NCBI RefSeq assembly: GCF_900444995.1
Contig: NZ_UAPQ01000006.1
Span: 310,001-374,000 of the forward strand
DNA: 64,000 nt
Direction: 5' to 3'
Source: Actinomyces bovis
GTDB lineage: Bacteria; Actinomycetota; Actinomycetes; Actinomycetales; Actinomycetaceae
In this document: positions 16,486-25,242 of the stretch, piece after piece
Layout of the letters: the number at the start of each line of letters is the position of its first letter
Numbering within the stretch: position 1 is the first letter of the stretch
Position numbers and translations under genes: made by a program
Notes under the pieces: generated by a model
What the model was told of the DNA's origin: nothing
Seen by the model: only the letters and a program-made list of their open reading frames with translations
Database searches by the model: none

Positions 16486-18705
16486 TCAGATCGTGTCGAT
16501 GATCTGATTCAAGGTGGCACTTGGACGCATCACCTGCGCGGTGAGTGCAAAGTCTGGCCGGTAGTACCCGCCGATCTCCACCGCCTGGCCCTGGGCTTCC
16601 ACCAACTCAGCCTGAATCTGCTCATTTGCAGCTTCCAGTGCCAGCGCCACCGGCTTGAAACGCTCCGCCAAGGCGCCGTCAACCACCTGCCCAGCCAAAG
16701 CCTGCGCCCAGTACAGGGCCAGCCAGGCATGTGAGCCCCGGTTATCTACTGAACCCAGGCGCCGCGCCGGGGAACGGTCCTCCTCCAGCAGTTGCGTCGT
16801 CGCCGCGTCCAGCGCATCCGCCAGCACCGCTGCCGCCGGCTTGTTATGCACCTCAGCCGCATGCCGCAGGGCTTCCGCCAAGGCTAGGAACTCACCCAAA
16901 GAGTCCCAGCGCAGGTAGTTCTCCTCCAGCAGCTGACGCACATGCTTGGGCGCCGATCCACCCGCACCAGTCTCATACAGGCCGCCACCGTTCATCAGCG
17001 GTACCACGGAAAGCATCTTGGCGCTGGTGCCCACCTCCAGGATCGGGAACAGATCTGTGTTGTAGTCACGCAGCACATTGCCGGTCACAGAGATCGTGTC
17101 CTCGCCGCGGCGCGCCCGCTCCAGGGACAGGCGCGTGGCCGCAACCGGGTCTAAGAGGTGAATATCCAGGCCCGCCGTGTCTTCCTCCGCCAGGTACTTC
17201 TCCACCAGGCTGGCGATGACGACGTCGTGTCCACGCTGCGGATCCAGCCAGAACACCGCCGGAGCACCCGTGGCTCGGGCGCGGGTGACAGCCAGATGCA
17301 CCCAGTCGCGGATGGGCTCGTCCTGCGTCTGGCAGGCACGCCAAATGTCTCCGGCGGCTACCTCGTGGCTTAGCAGCACGGTTTGCGCAGCGGCACCGGC
17401 GCCGTCGAGAACCACCACCTCCACGGTGCCCGCGACCGGGATCAGGAAGGTCTTGTCATGACTGCCGTATTCCTCCGCCTTGCGCGCCATCAGGCCCACA
17501 TTAGGCACTGTGCCCATGGTGCGTGGATCCAGGGCGCCATGCATCTTGCAATCCTCAATCACGGCTTCATACACGCCGGCATAGGAGGAGTCCGGGATGA
17601 CCGCCAAAGTGTCTGCCTTAGCGCCCTGCGCGTCCCAGAGCTTGCCGCCGCCACGAATCATGGCGGGCATAGAAGCATCAATGATGACGTCGCTGGGCAC
17701 ATGCAGATTGGTGATGCCGCGATCCGAATCCACCATGGAGATACGCGGGCCAGCGGCCAGGTCTGCCGCAATGGCGGCACGGACCTCAGCGCCCTGCGGC
17801 AACTGGTCCAGGCCTGCCAGGATCACCGCCAAACCGTCCTCTGCACGCAAGCCCGCCTCTGCGAGCACCTGGCCGTAGCGCTCGAAAGTGCCTGGCAGGG
17901 CGGCGCGCACCGCGTGCCCAAAGATGAGCGGGTCGGAGACCTTCATCATGGTGGCCTTTAGATGCACGGATAGCAGCACGTCTTCCGCCTTGGCCGCAGC
18001 GACCTGCTCCGCCAGGAAGGTGTCCAGGGCGGCGGCGCTCATAAAGGTCGCATCCACCACTTCGCCGGCAGTAACCGCCAATTCCTGGCGCAGTACGACG
18101 ACGTCGCCGCCGTCAGCCGGACGCAGGCGAATCTGCAGGGTGCCGGCGGCTGGGACGACCACAGAGCGCTCGTTGTGGCGGAAATCCCCGGCGGTCATGG
18201 TGGCTACGCGCGTCTTGGAGGTGGGGCTCCACTCACCCATGGAGTGCGGGTGAGAGCGGGCATAGGCCTTGACGGCGGCCGGGGCTCGCCGGTCGGAGTT
18301 GCCTTCCCGCAGCACAGGGTTCACCGCGCTGCCCTTAACGGCGTCGTAGCGGGCTCGGGCAGTGCGTTCCTCGGCAGTGCTGGGGGAGTCAGGGTAGGGC
18401 GGCAGGTCATAGCCGGCGGCTTGGAGTTCAGCGATTGCGGCTTTGAGCTGGGGCAGGGAGGCGGAGATATTGGGGAGCTTGATAATGGTGGCGTCCGGCT
18501 CCTTGGTCAGCGCACCTAGAAGGCTGAGCTCGTCAGGACCCAGGTTGAAAGCGGCCAGGATGCGGGCAGTCAGGGAGATATCAGCGGTGGTGACGTCCAC
18601 GCCTGCGGCGCTGGTGAAGGACTGGACGATGGGGAGGAAGGAGTGGGTCGCCAGCATGGGCGCCTCATCGGTCCAGGTGTAGATGACGTCACTGCGTTCT
18701 GCCAT
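16486..18705 (-). CDS. icd: Monomeric NADP-dependent isocitrate dehydrogenase
   Basis: This 739-residue protein has the size and order of the large monomeric IDH class, which turns isocitrate into 2-oxoglutarate with NADP. Seen: N-terminal [19 protein letters not shown], then [59 protein letters not shown] and GSAPKHVRQ, all hallmark segments of this family. It stands alone on the minus strand, followed by a 227-base gap (16259-16485) in which I see no gene or clear structure. Together with kgd it covers two consecutive TCA-cycle steps. Confidence 0.95.
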   Translation of the reverse strand: MAERSDVIYTWTDEAPMLATHSFLPIVQSFTSAAGVDVTTADISLTARILAAFNLGPDELSLLGALTKEPDATIIKLPNISASLPQLKAAIAELQAAGYDLPPYPDSPSTAEERTARARYDAVKGSAVNPVLREGNSDRRAPAAVKAYARSHPHSMGEWSPTSKTRVATMTAGDFRHNERSVVVPAAGTLQIRLRPADGGDVVVLRQELAVTAGEVVDATFMSAAALDTFLAEQVAAAKAEDVLLSVHLKATMMKVSDPLIFGHAVRAALPGTFERYGQVLAEAGLRAEDGLAVILAGLDQLPQGAEVRAAIAADLAAGPRISMVDSDRGITNLHVPSDVIIDASMPAMIRGGGKLWDAQGAKADTLAVIPDSSYAGVYEAVIEDCKMHGALDPRTMGTVPNVGLMARKAEEYGSHDKTFLIPVAGTVEVVVLDGAGAAAQTVLLSHEVAAGDIWRACQTQDEPIRDWVHLAVTRARATGAPAVFWLDPQRGHDVVIASLVEKYLAEEDTAGLDIHLLDPVAATRLSLERARRGEDTISVTGNVLRDYNTDLFPILEVGTSAKMLSVVPLMNGGGLYETGAGGSAPKHVRQLLEENYLRWDSLGEFLALAEALRHAAEVHNKPAAAVLADALDAATTQLLEEDRSPARRLGSVDNRGSHAWLALYWAQALAGQVVDGALAERFKPVALALEAANEQIQAELVEAQGQAVEIGGYYRPDFALTAQVMRPSATLNQIIDTI

Positions 18706-18819
18706 GCTCGGCTCCTCGTGTGGTGGGCCCCGGTGTTCCGGGTGGCGTGGATGAACCCACCATAGCGTGACCTTGGTCGCATACCTTGGCAGTCTTAGGT
18801 AAGAGTCTGAAAGGCAGGC

Positions 18820-19344
18820 TCAAACCTCAACGTACCGCGAGGCCACCGCCTGTTCGACTGCGGCTGCAGTGGCCTCACGCACCGCAGCTAGCTCGGCCTT
18901 GTGCTCTCGCTGGTTAGCCAACCACCAAGACAGGGAGGGCTTTCCGCCGCGGTCTAGCGCTGCCATCACCAGTCCTGCCCCAACTGCAGCGCCGCGTGCC
19001 AGCCCCGAGAGCTGCTGCGAACGCGTCTTGGTGCTTGAACGCAACCAGGCCGGGTTGTTGACCAGGGTCAGGGGCACATTCAGTGCTGCCAGAACAGTCG
19101 CGCTGCTGCGTGGAGCCATGCCGGTCGCCAGGCCCAGGCCCGCCAGGACGCTAGCGGCACCGCTAACTCGGGTCATTAGTTTGGCGTCAGAGTTCATAAC
19201 CGGCGGCAACCCCAGCTTCTCCAGGCCATTAGCCACCACCTGGAACTTTTCCACATGAGGTCCAGGACGCGTTACGGCGTCGATCCCATCAAGGATGAAT
19301 GGGGCGGCGAGCAGGGGGCGGGCAACAAGGCGCAGCAGGTCCAT
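18820..19344 (-). CDS. DoxX-family membrane protein
   Basis: The protein reads MDLLRLVARPLLAAPFILDGIDAV, the usual DoxX N-terminus, followed by three more hydrophobic helices of the four-helix DoxX fold and a charged C-terminal tail of about 40 residues. The family is linked to redox stress and sulfur metabolism in other actinobacteria, but its reaction is not established. A GTG ten codons upstream (19374) would also be in frame; the ATG at 19344 is preferred because it starts at the conserved helix. It is divergent from sigR, with the SigR promoter between them, but nothing shows it is part of that regulon. Confidence 0.8.
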   Translation of the reverse strand: MDLLRLVARPLLAAPFILDGIDAVTRPGPHVEKFQVVANGLEKLGLPPVMNSDAKLMTRVSGAASVLAGLGLATGMAPRSSATVLAALNVPLTLVNNPAWLRSSTKTRSQQLSGLARGAAVGAGLVMAALDRGGKPSLSWWLANQREHKAELAAVREATAAAVEQAVASRYVEV

Positions 19345-19488
19345 GCCCCCATGGTCACCTATTCGACCGATCACTGCCAGGGTGAAATGCCAGAGTGGCT
19401 CGGCCTAATTGATTGATCTGGATGCCCCCGGGGCCATACCGGCGCGGGTCCACTGAAGTCACCCACAGTGCCCAGCAGCTGATCCTCA

Positions 19489-19515
19489 GGGAATACCCCA
19501 CCGGCGCCTGCCGTT
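19489..19515 (+). promoter_or_regulatory. SigR-type autoregulatory promoter of sigR
   Basis: GGGAAT (19489-19494), 18 bases, then GTT (19513-19515) matches the known SigR/SigH promoter pattern GGAAT-N18-GTT. It lies directly upstream of the sigR homologue, as expected for positive autoregulation. Predicted transcription starts at about 19521-19524, right at an in-frame GTG (19524) that lies 32 codons upstream of the normal ATG. Confidence 0.75.
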
Positions 19516-19619
19516 AAAGGGGCGTGACCACCGCCCTCCTGCGTAATCGCCCCCGGACCCGCCACGCCCTGCACCCCAGTGGTCCCGCGCACCGGCGCCC
19601 GGCGCTAGGCTCAGGGGTG

Positions 19620-20393
19620 ATGACGGATACCAAACACCCCGGCCCCACCAGTGTGCTGGCGGAGGACGACGCCCAGACCGCCGTCGACCTCACGGACACT
19701 CTCACGCACAGCCCTGCCCTGGACCTCAGTGCGCAGCTAGACGATGAGGCTGAGTTCACCGACGCCACAGACTCCAGCGAGTACGGCACCGACCTGGAGC
19801 GTGCCCCCTCCGAGGAGACTGAAGAGCAACGGGCTGCCCGCTTTGAGGCCGAGGCCCTGCCCTACCTGGACCAGCTATACGGCGCCGCCTTGCGCATGAC
19901 CCGCAACCGCGCCGACGCCGAGGACCTCATCCAGGACGTCTACGTGCGCGCCTTCTCCGCCTTCCACCAGTACCGCCCGGGCACGAATCTCAAGGCCTGG
20001 CTGTACCGCATCCTGACCAACACCTTCATCAATTCCTACCGCAAGAAACAGCGCGAGCCGCAGCAGTCGGATGCCGACGCCGTCGAGGACTGGCAGCTGC
20101 ACCGGGCCGCCTCCCATGACTCCACCGGCCTGCCTAGTGCGGAAAACCTGGCCCTGGACGAACTCCCCAATGAAGAGATCAAGGCGGCCTTTGCGGCGCT
20201 TAGCGAAGACCGGCGCCTAGCCGTGTACCTGGCGGATGTGGAGGGTTTCTCCTACAAGGAGATCGCCGAGATTATGGACACACCGATTGGCACCGTTATG
20301 TCTCGCCTACACCGGGGGCGGGCACAACTGCGCAAACTCTTGGCCGAACACGCCCGCGAGCTGGGTTACAAGACGGAAGGAGGGAAGCGCTGA
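19620..20393 (+). CDS. sigR: RNA polymerase ECF sigma factor SigR/SigH
   Basis: This group-4 sigma factor is 257 residues from the ATG at 19620, preceded by CTCAGGGG. Seen: an acidic N-terminus of about 60 residues, then region 2 with [31 protein letters not shown] and [19 protein letters not shown], a linker, and region 4 with [31 protein letters not shown] and [16 protein letters not shown]. This is the thiol-stress sigma of Streptomyces (SigR) and mycobacteria (SigH). The next gene is its zinc-binding anti-sigma factor, overlapping by one base. An in-frame GTG at 19524 could give a 289-residue longer form. Confidence 0.93.
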   Translation: MTDTKHPGPTSVLAEDDAQTAVDLTDTLTHSPALDLSAQLDDEAEFTDATDSSEYGTDLERAPSEETEEQRAARFEAEALPYLDQLYGAALRMTRNRADAEDLIQDVYVRAFSAFHQYRPGTNLKAWLYRILTNTFINSYRKKQREPQQSDADAVEDWQLHRAASHDSTGLPSAENLALDELPNEEIKAAFAALSEDRRLAVYLADVEGFSYKEIAEIMDTPIGTVMSRLHRGRAQLRKLLAEHARELGYKTEGGKR

Positions 20394-20740
20394 TGGGTGG
20401 TGCTCCGTGCCCAGATGAGGCCTCCTGTGCGGAGGCCCGCGCCATGCTGGACCTTTTCCTGGACGACGAATGCGACTGTGACACCACCGCCCGCCTGGCT
20501 GCGCATGTCGCCCACTGTGACCACTGCTCCCGCCTAGCCGACGCCGAGCGTCACCTGCGCGCCATCCTGCGCTCCAGCTGCGTAGAGGAGGCCCCCATGG
20601 AGCTGCGGGCGCGCGTGTTATCGCGGTTGTCGGCGATGCGGGTCACCCACACCACGGTCACGCGCACCGTGGTGATTGAAGACGGTGCTGCCACAGTCAC
20701 TTCAACCACCCTCCGCACCACCCACCTGGAACGCCGCTGA
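20393..20740 (+). CDS. rsrA: Redox-sensing anti-sigma factor RsrA
   Basis: This 115-residue zinc-binding anti-sigma (ZAS) protein has the motif His38-x3-Cys42-x2-Cys45 (HVAHCDHC), plus Cys at 6, 12, 27, 29 and 62 that could complete the zinc or disulfide switch. In the known system, disulfide stress oxidises these cysteines, zinc is lost and the sigma factor is released. Its ATG overlaps the end of sigR, which couples their synthesis. The C-terminal 40 residues are Thr/Val-rich with no clear function. Confidence 0.92.
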   Translation: MGGAPCPDEASCAEARAMLDLFLDDECDCDTTARLAAHVAHCDHCSRLADAERHLRAILRSSCVEEAPMELRARVLSRLSAMRVTHTTVTRTVVIEDGAATVTSTTLRTTHLERR

Positions 20741-20895
20741 GCCCTTCTCGGTGGAGGCGGGCCCTAGAGGCAGCCTTGTGGCGGTACTCACCGGCCTGTG
20801 ACGGACGCGAGTTAGCTCCTGGCTGTGGGCGTATGCGAGAATCGACGGCGTTCCGTGCCCCCTCGTGGGGCCAGTCCACACACGAGGAGATCAAG

Positions 20896-20970
20896 ATGAG
20901 CAAGCGCGGTCGCAAGCGTCGGGCCCGTGCGAAGGGCGGCGCCAACCACGGCAAGCGCCCCAACGCCTGA
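20896..20970 (+). CDS. Ribosomal protein bL37 (24 residues)
   Basis: A 24-residue, very basic peptide starting MSKRGRKRR and ending ANHGKRPNA. It matches the tiny actinobacterial large-subunit protein bL37 described in the mycobacterial ribosome structure, which is often annotated as hypothetical or missed altogether. GAGGAGA at 20884-20890 is a strong ribosome-binding site. It follows rsrA by 155 bases and is followed by a perfect hairpin. Confidence 0.85.
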   Translation: MSKRGRKRRARAKGGANHGKRPNA

Positions 20971-21010
20971 GCCGGGGCGCCCGCCTAGCAGCGGAGTCCC
21001 AAAGCCTCAT

Positions 21011-21043
21011 GACGGCCGGTCACCATCGCGGTGACCGGCCGTC
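21011..21043 (+). terminator. Hairpin terminator after bL37
   Basis: GACGGCCGGTCACC (21011-21024) and GGTGACCGGCCGTC (21030-21043) form a perfect 14-base-pair stem with a 5-base loop. It lies 40 bases after the bL37 stop, between this gene and the convergent ABC permease. It has no T-run, as is common in high-GC actinobacteria. Confidence 0.75.
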
Positions 21044-21152
21044 GTCGACTGCAAGGGCCTGTTAGACGGGGCTTAGAGCGGGCGCTCAGGCGAAGCGATC
21101 AGGGCGGCACCGAACACGACCTGCCTCAAATATGACCCGCCTCGCGAATTGC

Positions 21153-22739
21153 TCAGCCAGCGCAGAGCTCCCGGCGGCGGAACAGCCACCAAGAGGCAGT
21201 CAGCAACAGCACCGCGGCCACTGCTTGCCCCACCAGGACAGTCCCATGCGGATGGTCCACCGGTAGCACACCCACCATATATGCGGGGGATAGGTCCCGG
21301 GCCCATTCGGGTAACCGCAGGACCTCGGCTAGGAACCCCACCACCGCTGTCCATGCCACCAGCAGCCATGCTGCGCCGGGCCACCTGGGCCCCAGTGAGG
21401 CCAGGAGGGCCGCAACCCCCGCAATCACCAAGGTCGGCAGCAGATAGTCCCGGCCTACCCGGAGGGCGACCCACAGGGTCTCCAGTTCGCCTGTGACCGC
21501 CCAGGTGGAAAGACCCAGCACCAAGGCCGAAAGCTCCAACACCACCACTGCGGAACCTAGGGTGCTCACCCACCAGCCCAGCCAGAACCGCTCCCGAGAG
21601 CAGCGCGTGGACACCAGTAGTCCCAGTCTTCCACTGGACTCTTCCGTACCCAGATGAGTGGCGCCCTGCACGGCGACTGCCCCGGCTCCGGCCACCATTA
21701 CTACTGCAGCCATCAAAACCAGCAGGTCGCTGCCCCGCGTCACGCCTAGGGCTTCCAGCATGCTTGGGTTCGCGTCCACGACCTTGGTCATCTCTTTGCT
21801 GAAAAGCCCCACGAAGCTCACCCAGATGCACAGCAGCACGAGCCAGGTAATGGTCCCGGTTCGCTCCAACCGCAGGGCCATTCGCCAGGACCGGGCTGCT
21901 CGGACGGAGCCGTGTGCGGGGCCGGGGCGCGGGGCGATCAATCCGGCTCCGGCGTCGCGGTGCATCGCTGCTAAGGCACTTAACCCCAGCAGCAGCACAC
22001 TGGCACCACCGAAGGCCCACAGCGGCCACGCCCGAGGCCCGGCAAAAGCGCGCACCTCCGGCAACCAACCCAGCGGGCTCAACCAAGTCAGCTCCCACTG
22101 CATCGCGTCCACCATGAAGCGCACCAGGAAGGCCGCTGTGACCACAGCGATCCCTAACTGCTGGGCGGTGCGGGTCTGCTGGCACAGTTCCGCCAGCAGC
22201 AGTCCAACTGCGCCGAAGCACAACAAACAAGCTGCCATCCCAGCGGAGTACCAGGCAGATCCCTCCACAGGGAGGTCTGCCGCCACCATCCCCGCCAGCA
22301 TCCCGACGCCGGTGACCAGGCTGGCAGCTGCGATCAGGATCGTTGCCGCCGCCAAGGGCGAGAGCCGCCCCACCCGGGAAGCAGTCAGCAGCTCAATGCG
22401 CCCCGCCTCCTCTTCTCGGCGAGTTAGCCTCACCGCCACCAGCACCGCCAGTATTGGGAAGAGCACTTGGCCGGTGAAGCCCACCTCCACGCCGGTGATT
22501 CCGCCCAGGTTGGTCAGGCCATAGCCGCGCCCGTTGAAGGCGACAGACACCGTCATAGTGCCCGCCGTCAAGGAGTACTGAATCCGCTCCTCCAGGGTGG
22601 GATACAGGGCGGAAACACTGATGACCACCGCCAAAACCAGGCCCACATAAACCGCCACCACCAGAGCCAGCGAGCGCCAGGCGGTGCGCAACTCCAGCCC
22701 CACCATGCGCCAAGTGCCGGTCAGCTGCTGGGCATGCAT
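21153..22739 (-). CDS. ABC-2 type exporter, membrane subunit
   Basis: This 528-residue protein has about twelve hydrophobic helices in two halves with the same layout (conserved TRREEEAGRIELLTASRVGR in the first half and LGTEESSGRLGLLVSTRCSR in the second). That repeated EE-x(2,3)-GR-x-x-L/LL-x-S pattern is typical of the large ABC-2 permeases annotated as polyketide-antibiotic or drug exporters. It starts right at the stop of the ATPase gene 22739-23662. The substrate is unknown; resistance to a toxic compound is the usual guess, in keeping with the TetR-family gene upstream. Confidence 0.88.
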   Translation of the reverse strand: MHAQQLTGTWRMVGLELRTAWRSLALVVAVYVGLVLAVVISVSALYPTLEERIQYSLTAGTMTVSVAFNGRGYGLTNLGGITGVEVGFTGQVLFPILAVLVAVRLTRREEEAGRIELLTASRVGRLSPLAAATILIAAASLVTGVGMLAGMVAADLPVEGSAWYSAGMAACLLCFGAVGLLLAELCQQTRTAQQLGIAVVTAAFLVRFMVDAMQWELTWLSPLGWLPEVRAFAGPRAWPLWAFGGASVLLLGLSALAAMHRDAGAGLIAPRPGPAHGSVRAARSWRMALRLERTGTITWLVLLCIWVSFVGLFSKEMTKVVDANPSMLEALGVTRGSDLLVLMAAVVMVAGAGAVAVQGATHLGTEESSGRLGLLVSTRCSRERFWLGWWVSTLGSAVVVLELSALVLGLSTWAVTGELETLWVALRVGRDYLLPTLVIAGVAALLASLGPRWPGAAWLLVAWTAVVGFLAEVLRLPEWARDLSPAYMVGVLPVDHPHGTVLVGQAVAAVLLLTASWWLFRRRELCAG

Positions 22740-23662
22740 CAGACCTCGCCTCCGTCCTGCGAATACCGTTCTAAGAAGAGCTGCTCCAGGCTCGGTGGGT
22801 GCACTGCCACCTCCAGGGGCTGTGCTGCGCTGACCGCCTTGAGCACCGTGGGCAGGGCGGTGGAGGTGACGAGCAAAGTGGTGCGGATGCCGCGTGGGTC
22901 CTCACGCAGTTCAAGGCGGCTGACTCCTGCCATAGCAGCTAGGGCTGTAACCGCTTCGGGGGTGACGACGTCGACGGCGGTGGTGGCGGAGGAACGCAGC
23001 TCTTCTAAGGTGCCGGAGAGGGCGAGCTGCCCCTCTCGCACCACGGTGACTGCGTCACACAAGGCCTCCACTTCGGCCAGGATATGGCTGGACAGCAGCA
23101 CCGAGGTGCCTGCTTCCGCCAATTCGGCCACCACCTTCTGGAACACCGACTCCATGAGCGGGTCCAGGCCAGAGGTGGGCTCATCGAGCACCATCAACTC
23201 GACGTCGCAAGCTAGGGCTGCCACCAGCGCCACCTTTTGCCGGTTGCCTTTGGAGTAGGTGCGGAAGCGGCGGCTGGGGTCCAGTTCAAAGCGCTCCACT
23301 AGCTGGTCGCGGCGGCGCTGGTTCAGGCTGCCGTGGAAGCCGCCGAGCAGGTCGATGCATTGCCCGCCGGTCAGGCCTGGCCACAGCATTGTGTCCCCGG
23401 GCACGTAAGCCAAGCGTCTGTGGATGGAGACGGCGTCGGTCCAGGCGTCCTGGCCAAAGACTTTGATAAAGCCGCTGTCCAGACGAATCTGGCCGAGCAA
23501 GGCGCGGATGGTGGTGGACTTGCCAGAACCGTTGGGGCCTAAGAAGCCGTGGACCTGCCCCTGGGTGACGGTGAGGTCCAGTCCGTTGAGTGCATGGACC
23601 TTGCCGAAGTGCTTTTGGAGCCCGCGCGCCTCAACCACACAATCTGACAGTGACTTGCTCAT
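22739..23662 (-). CDS. ABC transporter ATP-binding protein
   Basis: The 307-residue ATPase partner of the ABC-2 permease. Seen: Walker A GPNGSGKST near residue 45, Q-loop region, YSKGNRQKVALVAALA in place of the usual LSGGQ signature (common in the drug-export DrrA-like class), Walker B LMVLDEPTSGLDP, and the switch His in SSHILAEVEAL. The frame is open for 26 more codons, but the ATG at 23662 is preferred because a TTGACT/TACTGT promoter places the transcript start on this ATG. The C-terminal 80 residues are regulatory in type. The gene is divergent from the TetR-family gene. Confidence 0.88.
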   Translation of the reverse strand: MSKSLSDCVVEARGLQKHFGKVHALNGLDLTVTQGQVHGFLGPNGSGKSTTIRALLGQIRLDSGFIKVFGQDAWTDAVSIHRRLAYVPGDTMLWPGLTGGQCIDLLGGFHGSLNQRRRDQLVERFELDPSRRFRTYSKGNRQKVALVAALACDVELMVLDEPTSGLDPLMESVFQKVVAELAEAGTSVLLSSHILAEVEALCDAVTVVREGQLALSGTLEELRSSATTAVDVVTPEAVTALAAMAGVSRLELREDPRGIRTTLLVTSTALPTVLKAVSAAQPLEVAVHPPSLEQLFLERYSQDGGEV

Positions 23663-23669
23663 GAGAGTG

Positions 23670-23697
23670 ACAGTACTTGATATTGTGGTGCAGTCAA
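23670..23697 (-). promoter_or_regulatory. Leaderless promoter of the ABC exporter operon with overlapping inverted repeat
   Basis: On the minus strand, TTGACT (23692-23697) and TACTGT (23670-23675) are separated by 16 bases. Only 7 bases lie between the -10 hexamer and the ATG at 23662, which predicts a leaderless transcript. The repeat CTTGA (23676-23680)/TCAAG (23694-23698), 13 bases apart, overlaps the promoter and lies 32 bases before the TetR-family GTG, so it is a candidate operator for that regulator. The arms are short. Confidence 0.55.
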
Positions 23698-23730
23698 GAG
23701 TTGAAATCCCATCCAAAGCAGGAGCAAGTA

Positions 23731-24423
23731 GTGCCTGCACGCACCAAGGCCGCCGCCCCTAAGCCACTCGCTGCCAGTACCGTCTCGCACTCGTCTGCCG
23801 CCAGTCCGGCCGCCGCTAAGTTGAGTGTCCCCAAGCCCGGGCTGCGAGAGCGCAAAAAGGCCGCCACTATGCACAAGGTGCAGACCATCGCCATGGAGCT
23901 GTTCCAGGAGCAGGGCTTCGACGTCGTCAGTGTGGAGCAAGTGGCGGAGGCGGCGGAGGTATCGCCTTCCACGATCTACCGCTACTTCAAGACTAAGGAG
24001 GGGCTGGTCCTGCGGGACGAATACGACGACCGTCTGCTTGAGTCCCTGCGTCACTACTTGTCTCAGGGACTCGGCCTCGCGCAGAGCGTTGAACGGACGA
24101 TGCATGATATCTCCGAAGAACACTTTGTCAGGGATGCCGCTTTGACGAAGGCGCGTATCCGCCTGTGCTTCGCGGTCCCCTCAATTGAGGGAGCAGTGGC
24201 ACTGAGCGTCAACCGGCAGGTTGACGAGATCGCGCAGGTGGTGGCCGAGGCGAGCCCTTGGGACTTCCCCCAGGCTCGGGTTATGGCCTCCGCGCTGGTG
24301 TGGACCATTGTCGCCGTCTTGCGCAACTGGCACGACGACGGTTGCCGACTGGAGTTGCGGTCGGTGGTTGAGGAGAGCCAGGCGCTGTTGCCACTGCTAG
24401 AACAATTAGAGCCAGGCGAGTAA
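23731..24423 (+). CDS. TetR-family transcriptional regulator
   Basis: The protein is 230 residues from the GTG at 23731, which follows GCAGGAGC at normal spacing; the frame is open for 18 more codons upstream. After an Ala/Pro/Lys-rich N-terminus of about 40 residues comes the TetR helix-turn-helix: TIAMELFQEQGFDVVSVEQV, then AEAAEVSPSTIYRYFKTKEG. The C-terminal ligand domain looks like the TetR_C_17 or mycofactocin-type group but is not specific. Divergent to the ABC exporter operon, which it probably represses. Confidence 0.9.
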   Translation: MPARTKAAAPKPLAASTVSHSSAASPAAAKLSVPKPGLRERKKAATMHKVQTIAMELFQEQGFDVVSVEQVAEAAEVSPSTIYRYFKTKEGLVLRDEYDDRLLESLRHYLSQGLGLAQSVERTMHDISEEHFVRDAALTKARIRLCFAVPSIEGAVALSVNRQVDEIAQVVAEASPWDFPQARVMASALVWTIVAVLRNWHDDGCRLELRSVVEESQALLPLLEQLEPGE

Positions 24424-24530
24424 AACGCGCCGATTGCAGGGACCTCTGCCCAGCCCGGTAGCGTCTAAATCGCGCTGCACCCACCTGGCAGCAGAAGGCA
24501 CCGAGTCCCAGTGCCGCAAGAGCTCCCGGC

Positions 24531-25130
24531 TCAGGTCTGCTGCGGGATGCCCAACCACTCATACCAGCCCCGGTGCAGCACCAACCACGTCAGTAGGCCA
24601 TAACCTGCCTGACCGGGGCGCGTTCCACCGGTGGCCGCCAGATCCGCGTTCCACTGCTCGTGGCCCAACAGCGGATGGAAAGTGTCCACATAGGGCACCG
24701 CTCGGCGTGAGCACACCTCCGCCATCGCCTCAGATAGGCGCTCCACCGCAGCTTGGTCGTAGCGGGGCAGTGGCGGCGGGCCCACCACAAAACAGTCCAG
24801 GCGTTCGGTGCGTGCTCCATCGAGCACATTGGCCAGGTTCAGGCGAGAGCGGGAGGTGGAGGTCCCGGCCTCCAGGTCGGCTGCCCCGATCCCCACCACC
24901 AGACGGTTATCCACGCCTGCGATCAGGCGGCGCCCCACCTCGGAGGCCCAACGCTCGGCCAGCTGCGCCGTCGTCTCCCCGAAAGCTGGGAGGTTAGCCC
25001 ACATGATCGGCGGGTATACCGGGTCCAGGCGGGTGTGGGCCATGACCCGTCCCACCCAGCCCAAGGCACGAGCATCTCCGTAAGCAGAGGTCAGCTCATC
25101 GCCGACGAAGATCAGGTTCAGTGGCCGCAT
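24531..25130 (-). CDS. GDSL/SGNH-hydrolase-like protein with degenerate active site
   Basis: This 199-residue protein begins FVGDELTSAYGDARALGWVG, aligned with block I of SGNH esterases (FVGDSLTxGxGD); the nucleophile Ser of GDSL is Glu here. The block III Asn region reads VVGIGAADL, where GxND is expected, and the C-terminal catalytic Asp-x-x-His is replaced by GGTRPGQAGYGLL. Thus the nucleophile, the Asn and the His are all absent by this alignment. It may bind rather than hydrolyse, or use different chemistry. It lies downstream of kgd on the same strand (113 bases apart). Confidence 0.75.
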   Translation of the reverse strand: MRPLNLIFVGDELTSAYGDARALGWVGRVMAHTRLDPVYPPIMWANLPAFGETTAQLAERWASEVGRRLIAGVDNRLVVGIGAADLEAGTSTSRSRLNLANVLDGARTERLDCFVVGPPPLPRYDQAAVERLSEAMAEVCSRRAVPYVDTFHPLLGHEQWNADLAATGGTRPGQAGYGLLTWLVLHRGWYEWLGIPQQT

Positions 25131-25242
25131 GGGCTCATTATCAACCGCAGTGACCCATGTGGTGACCCAAAGCAGCCGCAGCCACCGCCGCTCCGTAAAA
25201 CTCCAGCTTCACGGACCGACGGCGTCGCCACGGCAGGAAACC

